From Piezodorus guildinii (lineage: Eukaryota > Arthropoda > Insecta > Hemiptera > Pentatomidae): a stretch of DNA of 64,000 nucleotides. Positions 53,122-63,754 of the stretch are shown here, one piece after another. The position numbers and the translations under genes are program-made. The stretch spans positions 45,322,417 to 45,386,416 of the forward strand of contig CM041297.1 of NCBI GenBank assembly GCA_023052935.1, given 5' to 3'. The notes beneath the pieces are model-generated. The model ran no database searches. It worked only from the letters and a program-made list of their open reading frames with translations, and was not told the origin of the DNA. Each line of letters starts with the position of its first letter. The first letter of the stretch is position 1.

Positions 53122-55426
53122 CTCATGTCACGGTGTTTGTGGTCGCACTCCTCCTCCAAACGGCCCGACCGAATTTGATGAAATTTTGTATGTGTGTTTG
53201 GTAGGTATGGAATTAGGTCCTAAACTATATTTCATACCGCTAGGTGATTCGGATTTCCGTATCCAGATTTTTTTTTATTTTTTTTTTATTTTATCATAAA
53301 ATTGTTATTTTTTTATTTACCATATAAAATACATATAACCCTAAATTTCCCCCTCCTTCTCTCACCCTCTGGTTTTTTAAAAGCGATTTTAGTATTTTGT
53401 GTGATGAATATGCAATTAATTTAACCGTTGTTTGTATTTCAAAAGTCTGGTTTCTTTCACTTACCTCCGTTTTTGAAACCAATTAAAGAACTGTTTAATT
53501 AAATAAGAGTAGTAGTAAAAAAAAAAAATTAAACGTAATTAAATTAACTTTTTAATGAATTTACTTTTAACTTGTAACAGTATTAACTTTTTATCAATTT
53601 TTCCAAGAATTCAGAGAATTATTCGTGTTTAAAGAGAATAAGAAAAAAAATGCTTCAGTTAACAAAGTGTGGAGGACTAATAATTATAATTAAAAAAATC
53701 TATGTATATTAATTGTATATAATTACTATAGATCTGCAATCGATTATTAATCAACAAATATGAAACATCATTTGTAACCTTTTTTTTTTTTTTTTTTTTT
53801 TTTTTATATACATATCTTTGTTTTAATTATTATTAGTTCTTCACAAAAGTAATAAAATACAAAATTGTAGTACAAAGTATACTTAATCAGTCTACATTAA
53901 GTAACAGTTAAAACATTTTGTTCCATATTTTCATTTATAAAAAAATATTTTAAAAGGTTAATCTAACTACTATTTAACTAATACATCCTGTTCCTTCAGA
54001 GGCAATACATAATGTTCATTAGATTTTTCTCAACCAAAACCAAAAAACAAATATATATATATATAAATATATATAAAATAAATAAATATTGCGTTATCCA
54101 TACTAACGCAATTCCATTATCATAGGCTGGCCAGAACTTTGGTGAGAACACAACCCTAGCCTCGCTGAAGAGGTTGATGGGATTGAAGCAAGATAGACTT
54201 CTGAAACTTCCTCTGAGGCAGAAGCATCCCACTCCAGACTCCAACATCCCCGACAACTTCGACGCCAGAGAGAATTGGCCAAAATGCGATTCCATCCGTC
54301 ACATTAGGGACCAAGGAACCTGCGGATCTTGCTGGGTACAGTATACCTTTGCTTTGTATTCATAGCTCATCTTTAGATCTTATTAAACTACAGAGTATTT
54401 AATGAAAGTATTTTGACAATCAAAGCTATTAAGGACTAACGATAAGGAAATAGTACATGTTCGGACAGTCCTAAACTTTATCTAAACGACCAACAAGACT
54501 GTTTAATATTTAGATCAATTAGATGGTTACCAACAAAATATGGTAGTTTCTTTCCGAAAGTTACTAACTTAATATTGAATTCCATTAAAAAGCATACTAG
54601 AACATCTTCTGTAAGTTCAAAAACAATTCTAATTTTCAATTAAAAAGCAAAACAAAAAAAATACTGAATACTGCCTATAATGATATGTTACCTATGGCAA
54701 AACATTGTATAATTTTATAAGGTCCATCCGTCTAACAGAAAACTTTTGTTATTCCAACAATGGTCTAACGATTTGGTGCCACGATTGAAATAAAAAATAA
54801 TCCAAGACAATAAAACTAGATATAGGATCTTAGAACCGAAACATTTTACTCAGCGAATTACTAAAATTTATAAAAAACCACGTAGTTACCAATAAATAAA
54901 TAAATATATTTAATATTATCAATCACCGAGCGTAGTTTAATGAGTCTGTTCTAATGACCTCTAGTTTGGAACTACTGATTTACATTATACTGAACTAAAA
55001 ATTTTCGGGTTATTAGAAACCTATTTAACGAAAATTGTATATATTCAAAAAATACTCTGGTGCGTTTTTTTATTTAAATTCCTTTCTATTCGATATTCTA
55101 TTGTATAATACGATCTTGGTTAGAAAGCTAGACATATCCAATCGGATTTAAGTAAATGAATACTATTCAGAAATCACGTCTACATGATATATTTTATACT
55201 ATTTACAGGCCGTAGCTGCCGCAGGTGCCTTCACTGACAGGCTCTGCATTGCCACCAACGGCAAGTTCACGATGCCACTCTCTGCGGAAGAACTCTTGGC
55301 CTGCTGCTCATCTTGTGGAAATGGGTGCTATGGAGGATTTTCGGAAGAAGCATGGCGGTTTTTCGCAAGAAACGGACTTGTTACTGGAGGAGATTACCAA
55401 TCCAACGTAGTAAGTGGTTTTTCCTT

Positions 55427-55461
<35 letters not shown>

Positions 55462-56250
55462 AAATTAGGTCCAATCCTAATCTGAAATAATTTATAACAG
55501 GGTTGCCAACCGTACGAAATCCCAGCCTGCTCGCACCACACCGAAGGAACGTTGCCTTCCTGCGACTCCTTACCGCATTCATATACACCTCAGTGTCAGA
55601 GGAAATGTAGCAATCCATCTTATTCTACATCCTTCTCAGCTGATCATCACAAAGGTAAGACATAGACAATAAAAAAACTTCGTTTTAAACAAAAAAAAAA
55701 TTGTCAGTGATTTTAATAATTATTTCTACGTGTAGTTAAACACGCTTACACCGTTAGCGATAGTGTGGAGGAGATTCAGAAAGAGATCATGACATATGGT
55801 CCCGTGGAAGCAGGTTACAGAGTCTATGCAGACTTCCCGACTTACAAATCAGGTAAGGGTTCTGAATAATGTATTCGGTATTTGAAATTACACGACTATC
55901 CTATATCATATCCTTGGATCCCTAGCTTTGATCAAACAATATCATACCGTAATATTTATGTTATTTATAAAAGACTCAGTGTAAAGATACCTTAGTGTAT
56001 GGGAATAGAGTCAGTACAGATATTTATTTTGTCTTATTAACCAGGTGTTTACCATCATGTGACTGGTGAGGCTCTTGGTGGACATGCTGTAAAGATCATT
56101 GGCTGGGGCGTTGAAGACGGCACACCCTATTGGCTAGTTGCTAACCAATGGAATGAAAGCTGGGGTGATAAGGGACTTTTCAAGATCTTGAGAGGAGAGG
56201 ATGAATGCGGAATAGAATCTAGCATTGTTGCCGGCATTCCTAATGTATAA
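52933..56250 (+). CDS. CtsB: Cathepsin B-like cysteine peptidase, copy 3
   Basis: Intact gene of 334 residues. Exons are 52933-53049, 54126-54335, 55209-55409, 55501-55654, 55736-55852 and 56045-56250, identical in length and phase to copy 2. Signal peptide is [17 protein letters not shown], then propeptide with AKWKAGQNF. The mature start is near [19 protein letters not shown] holds Gln102 and Cys108, ACSHH holds the occluding-loop His188-189, [11 protein letters not shown] holds His280 and VANQW holds Asn300. It is closer to copy 2 than to copy 1: both share [18 protein letters not shown] and the [17 protein letters not shown] stretch. It probably arose by duplication within the cluster. 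AATAAA follows at 56285. The role is expected to match copy 2. Confidence 0.96.
53079..53118. repeat. (TA)n microsatellite
   Basis: 40 bp of TA in intron 1 of cathepsin copy 3, starting 30 bp after the donor. Confidence 0.95.
53119..54125. other. Intron 1 of cathepsin copy 3, mostly unrecognised; HL fragment near 53440
   Basis: GTCTGGTTTCTTTCACTTACCTCCGTTTTTGAAACCAATTAAAGAA at 53445-53490 is the left end of the HL repeat, much eroded. T runs lie at 53267-53287 and 53780-53805. Confidence 0.5.
54336..55208. other. Intron 2 of cathepsin copy 3, nothing recognised
   Basis: 873-bp AT-rich intron. The same intron in copy 2 is only 77 bp, so this one has been enlarged by sequence that I cannot identify. 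Confidence 0.4.
55430..55460. repeat. (CT)n microsatellite
   Basis: About 30 bp of CT dinucleotide in the 91-bp intron 3 of cathepsin copy 3. Confidence 0.9.
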
Positions 56251-56284
56251 TTTTTTTACTACACTATTAGTTATAAATATTTTA

Positions 56285-56290
56285 AATAAA
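56285..56290 (+). terminator. Polyadenylation signal of cathepsin copy 3
   Basis: AATAAA 35 bp after the stop codon. Confidence 0.6.
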
Positions 56291-57254
56291 ACAATAATTT
56301 ATAGTTTATATTGTCTTTATTTTCCCAATACAATCGGTAAACTTATTCTTATAAATGTTATGCTAAATATGCAGTAGTCTTCTTTCCTGGGCAGTAGAAG
56401 ATGATCTACTATTACCCATGCAATAAAAGTACCAGATCTTATACAGACAACGTAAGCTGGAAACCAATTTGCCAACACGATTATGACCCATGTGGTAAGT
56501 AGAGGAGAAGGAGGTCGTGGTTTTCCTACCTCAAGGTGCGTATAGAAACATTTGTCATGAAAATTTCAATCTTCCGAAAGACGGAAGTTGAGTACAAGTA
56601 TCTCTATGCATATATAGAGATAAATCGAGTAAAATGCATCTGGACCATTGTGCTATAGATCTTAAACTAAATATAACCCCATGGAATCTTTTTTCCAAAT
56701 AAGTTAAATAAACGTAGCAAGAAGTTGTATTACTTTTTTTCACTTCATCTATACCTCACCTAAACGGTGTTATCTCAGATCAAGAAGGGAGAACCAGAGT
56801 AAAAAGTCCCCCTGAAATGCGAAATCATAATTTTTTTACCCGTGTTTTGGTGACGCGCGGTAATTCACTCGGCCTCCATTATTATTGTATGATTGTTTAT
56901 TTTCCTCAAAATAGCTTTGTAGAGCTCCTTTTAACCCTTTAAGTGGTAATGTCTACACATGCCGACGCACCCTACTCATGTCCTAAATGTTAATGTCGGC
57001 AAAAGCCGACGCACAGTTTCCCTCACAATTTTCTAATATTATAGCTAAGCGAAGCAACCTTCCTTCATTCCTATTTCCTAGTAAAGTTAAGATTATAGCT
57101 AAAGCTCAAAGATGGCAGGATAATTTAGTTTTGAGCTTTTTTTGTAGAATAATGTTTCTTACCGCGAAAGATGACTATTTACTGCCCTTTTCTGGCTTTC
57201 TTAATATTTTAATTCTTGTTTTTGACTTCCGTTTGATGCCTTTATTACGTATGT
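56291..57254. other. Intergenic stretch, nothing firm
   Basis: No family is recognised. GCCGACGCAC recurs at 56962 and 57007, and TTAACCCTTTAAGTGG at 56933 could be the end of a piggyBac-like element. The 101-codon frame at 56987-57292 has no motif. Confidence 0.35.
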
Positions 57255-57419
57255 CTAAGTTTGAAATTGAATTAAAATATGATTTTATTTAATTATTTGA
57301 GTTACGAGTATTTTAGTTATTTAATGCTCAGACAGTAGTTTTGTTTTTTGTTGTTAAAAATATCCTTCAGTCTGGACGAAATGGAGGATAAGAATGAAAC
57401 TCCATTTCCATTCTCCCAC

Positions 57420-57540
57420 CATGCGCCCCGTTGATGACCCACAAAGGGGGTCGAAACGTTGGCAAACAATAAAATAGTTGAAACTATTTAGTTGTTTCAT
57501 TTAATGACCGCCACCCGGACTAATTCCTTCCAGTAATTCT
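57420..57540 (+). repeat. Hammerhead-like repeat, degraded core
   Basis: Homologue of 50165-50285: GATGACCCACAAAGGGGG, TCGAAACGTTGGCAAA, GCCACCCGGACTAATTCCTT. The CUGANGA box is mutated to CCGTTGA, so this copy should be inactive. Confidence 0.5.
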
Positions 57541-57685
57541 CAACGGTCAACTAATTACATCCACAATGATAAAATTATCAACAGTCGAGAACTGATCAAA
57601 CAAGGTATATATATATACATATTTGTGCATTTATTTTTCAGAAATCAAACTGAGAGCCAAAATGTTTTTTTTATTATGATATTTT

Positions 57686-58574
57686 TACTTTCACTTACTA
57701 TATATAGTAAGGGGATGTATTGCGATCGTGAAAATTTTCGAATTCCAGTTTTCAACGGAAATACACGTTTTAGGGTCCCCTGAGTCCAAATAACCAAGTC
57801 CCGCAAAAAGGTCTGTGTGTGTGGTAACTCCCGGGCGGAAACGGTAAGTCCTATGAAATTGAAATTTCATATTTAAGACAACTATACGCCCGAGGCGTGA
57901 CAAAACATTTTTCATCAAAATGAGCTTACAAGAAGAGGCACTTTATACCATGCATTTTGCACCTTTTTTCGATTTTCTCAAAAACGGTTCCGACGATTTT
58001 GATTAAACTCGCTATATCGATGTAAACTTTAATTTGCTTTAATATCATGTAGGTTTTATTTGGATAAAAATGGTCTGACAGGGCTTAAATGCCGATATTT
58101 TAAATTTTCTTCCCCTAAAGTACCTTTAATTTTGTAGATTCAATAATAATAACTAGATTATCTTGTTAACGCTGATGAAAAACAGGTAAATATATAAATT
58201 GAATAAATTCGATAACCAACTAAAGGAGAAAACTGAAAAAATATTTTTTCAATGCAATTTTTCGTTTTTGAACATAAGAGCAGTAATATACATGTATGAT
58301 ATACCGTTGGAAAGCTAAAGATTTTAGATAAAACATCATCTTATACACAAGCTTTTAAAAGTTAATAGAGAGTGATGAAACGAACATAAAACTAACTGAT
58401 TATTTTAGGTAATAATATAATAGATTTTTTTAATAAAACACATGTTTCTATATAAATTCAATTTGATTAATTCCTTAATAATTTCACGTATTTTTATCTC
58501 TAACTGTATTTGAAAATTATTTAATTTATTTTAAAAATGGAGGTAAGTGAAAGTCGTGTGTTGCCCCCACCATA
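57686..58574 (-). mobile_element. Helentron-like element, full-length minus-strand copy
   Basis: Starts TACTTTCACTTACTATATATAGTAAG and has a GTGTGTGTGTG tract at 57813. It ends GGTAAGTGAAAGTCGTGTGTTGCCCCCACCATA. It aligns end to end with 41529-42410 in reverse. Confidence 0.78.
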
Positions 58575-58860
58575 TTTTTAAGTTTGAAATTGGATCAAAT
58601 ATGATTTTATTTAATTATTTGATTTACGAGTATTTTAGTTATTATTTAATGCTCAGTTAGTTGTTTTTTGTTAAAAATATCCTTCAGTCTGAACAAAATA
58701 GAGGATAAGAATGAAAAAGGTAACGGAATAGTATTAATTACAGCAAAGAAGGATGAAAAGTTGGAAAAAAGTATGCATCACTAGAGGGTACTATCCGTAC
58801 CACTTTGCACACTGGAAGACGTCTCTGGAGCGGAAATTTGATGAATAAAAAAAAAGGGGG

Positions 58861-58861
<1 letters not shown>

Positions 58862-58918
<57 letters not shown>

Positions 58919-58919
58919 A
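58862..58919. repeat. (GT)n(TA)n microsatellite
   Basis: GT run followed by a ~40-bp TA run and a second short GT run. Confidence 0.92.
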
Positions 58920-58975
58920 TATATTTTTTCGAAATCAAACAGAGAGCCAAAATGTTTTTTATATCATGATATTGT

Positions 58976-59387
58976 TTTTAAGTATTAGTCATAAGAAATA
59001 AATTAATTAGTCAAATAATTAGCCCTTTAACACCGGTATTGGGATTTTTTACATACTTCATGAACTTTACCAATCTAAAGTTAGAAATGTGGAAATTATA
59101 TAGTAAACATAAGTATTTTTCAGTCGAATATTTAAATTTTGTTTTATGTACAATAGGCTATCTTGAATATTGTGGAAGTGCTGTCGCATATTTTATCTTA
59201 ACTGTCCTGAACGATTTTTCTTAATTTTAGATCGTATTTATTAATTTTTTAGTGATGAATTCATTATCTTTATCCCTCACTTAAAGTTTCGACAAAAAAT
59301 ACTATCTATGTTACCTAGTTGAATTTTTGGTGGGATACGTTTGCCCTTTCATAATTTTGATTCTGGACATAAGGGTCTCTGTTTACA
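58976..59387. other. Intergenic stretch, nothing recognised
   Basis: AT-rich. AGCCCTTTAACACCGG at 59022 is reminiscent of a DNA-transposon end, but no partner is found. Confidence 0.35.
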
Positions 59388-60155
59388 AATTTTGAGCACG
59401 CAACGACTTTCACTACTTAAAATCAAAACCGTACAATCAAAATTATATTCGACAACAATGGCTTAATTTTATACGTTTTTCAACACTATGCATTACATTC
59501 TACGACTTTCTATGTTAGATACCATTACTTCTAAAATATTTCGAACTGTATATTATTCATGTTTGTAACTATTTTTATTTCCGAAAAAAAAATTACCTAA
59601 AAAAATATTTACGCTGTTTTATCCTTCAGTTAATTAACACATTCTCTCTTGTACATTTCCAGTTATTTATCAATGTTAACAAGATGAAATAATCAATTTG
59701 TTCACAACTAAAAAAAAAAGATCCTTTAGAGCAAAAAAAATTAAAATAAAACATTTAAGCACTTTCGGACTATCTCAACCAGAACAATATCTGCATGACA
59801 TTAAGCTCATTAAAGTTTACATCGATATACGAGTTTGATCAAAACCATTTTTATATTATTTTTGAGAAAATCGTAAAAATGTATGGCATAAAATGTCTCT
59901 TCAGGTTGGCCGATTTCGATGAAAATGTTACCAAAACACATCTCGGGCGTCTTAAATATGAAATTTCTACTTCGTGTGACTTTTTGTTTCTGTGCTAGAC
60001 TTTACCAAATACACACACACACACAAAGACCTTTATTTCGAGACTAGGCCATTTGGATTGATGTGACCCTTAAACGTATATTTCCTGTGAATGCTTGAGT
60101 TGGAAAATTTTGGCGATCACAATACTTTCCCACATTATATAGGTAAGTTAAACTA
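59388..60155 (+). mobile_element. Helentron-like element, ancient copy
   Basis: TTTGAGCACGCAACGACTTTCAC at the left, GTTAACAAGATGA and AAACATTTAAGCAC inside, CACACACACACAC at 60011 and TATATAGGTAAGTTAAACT at the right. The order of landmarks is that of the family, with heavy divergence. Confidence 0.6.
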
Positions 60156-60465
60156 AAAAGCATTTTCAAAAGAAACATGTTGGCTATACGAGACGTTAAT
60201 TATTTAAACTCCCACTTTAAGTTAGGGCGTGTTGTGCCGCTGTAAGAACATAAGTTAGGCACTTAAAGCAGCAAAAGATCTATATCTATCGAAACTCTAG
60301 CTGATAGGATGTAACGATCTTCTAGGTTAACGATCTTCTAGGTTCTTCCGGGGTGTTTGGCAGGGAGGTACTTACATCAAGAGGATAGGAACTTCCAGTA
60401 CCACTAAAACTATAGACTTGTCAGTTAAAGCATGAGTGGTGGCAGTGGAAGTCGAGACTCCGGAG
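60156..60465. other. Intergenic stretch, nothing recognised
   Basis: GTAACGATCTTCTAGGTT is duplicated in direct tandem near 60315-60345. No family is assigned. Confidence 0.35.
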
Positions 60466-60690
60466 GCGGGATGGCTGAGCGGGTTAGTGAGTTGCCCAGC
60501 AACCATATATGACCAAAACTTCAGATTAAAAAAAATTATCACCTCGGTGGGTATCTGAGGACTTTTAACTCGGCATTTACCCCTCTTTCTCACTCCTTGG
60601 CCCGAGAAACTTTACCCCTCTTTCGTCTCTGAAGACTACACGGGAGGTGCCTTCAAAAGCGAAGTGGAAGTGGCCGAAAAAAAAGAGACT
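60466..60690 (+). mobile_element. SINE family 4 (tRNA-like head)
   Basis: GGCGGGATGGCTGAGCGGGTTAGTG has a good A box (TGGCTGAGCGG). The body CTCACTCCTTGGCCCGAG and GGTGCCTTCAAAAGCGAAG recurs at 28270-28400. The B box region is poorly preserved. Confidence 0.55.
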
Positions 60691-61212
60691 CCTCTGCATT
60701 GTACAGACTGTACATTGTCTTACAACTTGTTTCTAGTTCTGATTTCTTTCTATCCGGTCCTACCTCATTGACCAATCTGGAAGAATATTGAAAAATGGAT
60801 GATTGAGAGGAATTCCAACAAATCCTCTATAGCCTTGTAATAAACCTATGACTTTTATCGTATTCCACTACTCTATGTTTAACAGATACTATACATAGTC
60901 TGACAAAACAGAAACAAAAAGAAACTGTTTGCTTTTACTAAGCTTGCGATAAATTACAAAAGTTAGGGATCACTTGTAGCTGGGTGGTTAGCATAACAGC
61001 CTCCAATGCTAAAGGTCACGGGTTCAACCCCGCAGGTGGTCCTAGGATTTTTTAATGGGAGTAAAAAATTCTTAGTTATGCCGTCCTTTGGAAGGGACGT
61101 TTAAAGGGGGTCCCGAGCCTGTGCGATGTCAGGTACTCGTTAAAGATCCCTATCCTAATAAAACCTGGATAGGAAAAAATTAGGACTCCCACTGTAGCAT
61201 CGTCCGATTAGC

Positions 61213-62196
61213 CATAGTTGCATAATAATAATAATAGGCTTACCGAACCCGAAGGTTCGATGCCGATACCACCAAACTTCGCCTGCATAGACTCGTCCAA
61301 TGTTCACCATTCAAGCCCAAGCCCCCGAGATCAGCCTTAATGCAATCCTCCCATCGACGCTTCGGCCTACCTTTCGGACGCCTACCAGTCGGTTCAGCGA
61401 ATACCAACTTTCTCGGAATCCGTTCTTCACTAAGCCCAACAACTTTACGCACCCATTTGAGTCTCCGCGATGCTATCAACTCAATTATATTCACAGGGTA
61501 CAAACTCCGCAATTCCGCGTTGTACAACCTTCTAAACTCCCCAGTGGCCTCATCTCTCTTCGGACCAAATATTTTACGCAGTACCTTATTCTCGAAAACC
61601 TTAAGCCGTTGTTCATCCTTCAAAGTAAGCGGCCACGTTTCGCATCCGTAAAGAACCGTTGGAAGAATAATAGTTTTATAAATTCTAATCTTTAAGTTTT
61701 TAGACAGAAGCCGCGAGCTAAGTAATTTAGCAATTGAATAATAACACGCATTTCCCACCTTTAACCGGGACTTTATTTCTTCCTGGATTTCATTTTTTCT
61801 TGTTATCATTGAACCTAAATGCTTGAATTTCTCTACGTGTTCAAAAGTATGACCTGAAATATTAATATCATCAAGATTGCCACCATTTCTGCAACTAATC
61901 ATATATTTCGTCTTATCGGTATTTAATTCGAGACCTATTTGTTTACCGGTATTTATTAACACACTTGTATTTAGTTGTATGGTTTCCGTGTCTTCACCTA
62001 GTAGTACCAAATCATCGGCATACCCCAAAACCGGAATCTTGTCACCCATATTTAAGCCTTTCTCGGTACACATCACCTTTTCTATAACATATTCTAAGGC
62101 TATATTAAACAAAACAGGTGAAAGGGAGTCACGCTGTTTCAAACCCGATCGCACCTCAAACCTCTCAGAGTAACTAAGACCGACATAGTTGCATAA
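61213..62196 (-). mobile_element. RTE-type LINE, 5'-truncated, nested in the SINE
   Basis: CATAGTTGCATAA at 61213-61225 and 62184-62196 is a perfect 13-bp target duplication. The element is 61226-62183 with a (TAA)n 3' tail at its left end. It truncates at RT motif B and encodes the rest of the pol C-terminus. Confidence 0.9.
61240..62183 (-). CDS. RTE pol C-terminal half (partial, unbroken frame)
   Basis: About 314 codons of open frame. It starts at the truncation point inside RT (SERFEVRSGLKQRDSLSPVL; RQGDSLSP is the usual wording). It has VLGYADDLVLLGED (catalytic Asp pair, plus-strand 62013-62018), FKHLGSMIT, IRIYKTIILPTVLYGCETW, RLKVFENKVLRKIFGPKRDE and RRPKGRPKRRWED. These are typical of arthropod RTE-like elements. 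Upstream codons to 62223 come from the SINE, so the apparent start there is artificial. The N-terminal endonuclease and half of RT are missing. The unbroken frame suggests recent insertion. Confidence 0.85.
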
Positions 62197-62237
62197 AGTG
62201 AAGTTAAATAAATAAACAAACAAACAATTACAAAAGT

Positions 62238-63145
62238 ATCTTTTACATGACTAATTAAGTAGAGCTTCATTGAACCATCTAATTTTTCTCGTATTTAATT
62301 CTTGAAGTCCAAAGTAATTTATAAACTGTCCTTAACATTAATTAAAAACTAAAATTATTGAAAGCTTGAAAAAGTCCAGAAATGTGTTCCGCAAGTATTT
62401 GGGAATGCCCTTCTGAAGAATTTAGTGTTTGATATTTTTACTGGAATTTTGCATAGTTTAATGAAGTTTTGTTTTGTTTGTTTTCGGTGTTTCCAAACAA
62501 ATAATAAAGCAGCTATTTAACATGTTCAGCATACTATTACTCATCAAAAAATGGTTTATGTTTATTATAAATTTAGCACCATTAGCTAAATCGTTACGAT
62601 TGTGAGCAATATTCCGTACCAAGTGTGTTTTAATTATTTTATACTATCCTCTCAATAAATATTTATATATAACGTGCGACTAATTACTTGTTTGAGAAAA
62701 CATGTAAACGAAGGTAACTACAATCGCTTATATAATCTATTAAAACTTCATCGTGCCAATAAAATCACTGAAAATTCAAAAAAGATAATGAGGTCTCTGA
62801 AATCGCTAAATTCTAAAGAATATAAATCAGTTTCTAGGTTTGCTTCATTTACTTTAATATTTTTATTTTTAACAAGCTACACAGAATTTAGCTGAAGAAA
62901 CCGAAAAAGCATCAAAAGAACTACACTCTCTATGCAGTCTTATCAGTTCAGGACATCGAAGAAGTGTTTTTTTTAAGAACGACTTTTATAGATTCCTACG
63001 TTTCTAGACAGTTAAGTAGAGCAGAAACATTAAAAAAAGTTAATTAAAGTCCAAAGGATGATATTGAGGAAACATCTGGCTGGCACGTGACTCTTTCCTA
63101 CCTCTATCCTTTAAACCGTAGGAAGAAATAATTGGGAGTCAATCG
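62238..63145. other. Intergenic stretch, nothing recognised
   Basis: AT-rich, with a frame of 73 codons at 62674-62895 that has no motif. Weak similarity to 50705-50780 near 62640-62700. Confidence 0.4.
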
Positions 63146-63148
63146 TTT

Positions 63149-63265
63149 AAGAATATTTAATTTTTCCGACGTTTCGGAGAGCCACCACCAGGGCATCAAT
63201 GAGCTAAGTCAAACATAAACAAAAAGTTTGAGCCGAAACGTCGGCAAATTTAAAATATTCTAAAA
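63149..63265. repeat. Inverted repeat of hammerhead-like 3' ends
   Basis: AAGAATATTTAATTTTTCCG at 63149 and its inverse CCGAAACGTCGGCAAATTTA at 63234 form arms around ~50 bp. On the minus strand the left arm reads GCCCTGGTGG...CCGAAACGTCGG: the core is CUGGUGG in place of CUGANGA, so it is degenerate. A third half motif (GCTGAAACGTGG) lies at 63318. Confidence 0.5.
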
Positions 63266-63657
63266 CGCAGTTTATGCTTGACATGGCTGATAGACTAATG
63301 ATGGCTCACAAGTTTGAGCTGAAACGTGGACAAAATGTAAATTATCCTAAAACGACTGACTCCTGATTATTTCTACCTATTATAATTGAAACAATCGACC
63401 ATCCTCGATCAATTTCAGAACTGACAATCAACCTTTAATGATAATAATGTTAAAAAATATATAATAATTACAATATTTATCAATGGAAATATCTATTTTA
63501 GATTAAATATTATAACAGTGAAAATATTATATAGAGTAATCACTTTAGTTTGAACGCTCTATGTTACTCTCTTTTACCTTCTACAACCGCGTAAGCTAAA
63601 AATCATTTTTTCTAAAATCGTTTGCTTCCAACGTAATATTATACATCTATTTTACAA

Positions 63658-63660
<3 letters not shown>

Positions 63661-63715
<55 letters not shown>
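63661..63715. repeat. (TA)n microsatellite
   Basis: 55 bp of TA. The preceding ~80 bp (TTTTTTCTAAAATCGTTTGC, CCAACGTAATATTATACATC) resemble the interior of the HL repeat. Confidence 0.95.
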
Positions 63716-63718
<3 letters not shown>

Positions 63719-63754
63719 CATATACATTATATCATTATTTTATAAATTTATTGT

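Larger units (their letters stand above)
57255..58975. repeat. Duplicated ~0.4 kb block flanking a Helentron-like element
   Basis: TTTAATTATTTGA-TTACGAGTA and AAATATCCTTCAGTCTG occur at 57290-57375 and again at 58605-58690. AATCAAAC-GAGAGCCAAAATG occurs at 57645 and 58935. The two copies run in the same order and orientation. An HL element and other sequence separate them. Confidence 0.65.
60952..62237 (+). mobile_element. SINE family 1 with perfect target duplication, split by an RTE LINE
   Basis: AATTACAAAAGT at 60952-60963 and 62226-62237 brackets the SINE. The head begins GGGATCACTTGTAGCTGGG, and the B box lies in ACGGGTTCAACCCCG. The body has TATGCCGTCCTTTGG and AACCTGGATAGG. The 3' end resumes after the RTE as CATAAAGTGAAGTTAAATAA. 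It is the best-delimited copy of the family, with the insert bases removed about 290 bp. Confidence 0.88.

Noticed and set aside
56933..59040. piggyBac-like element between TTAACCCTTTAAGTGG and AGCCCTTTAACACCGG
   Set aside because: The two candidate ends point the same way rather than being inverted, and no transposase fragment lies between.
62184..62223. ATG at 62223 as the start of the RTE frame
   Set aside because: These codons are SINE sequence outside the LINE target duplication; the frame is open by chance across the junction.
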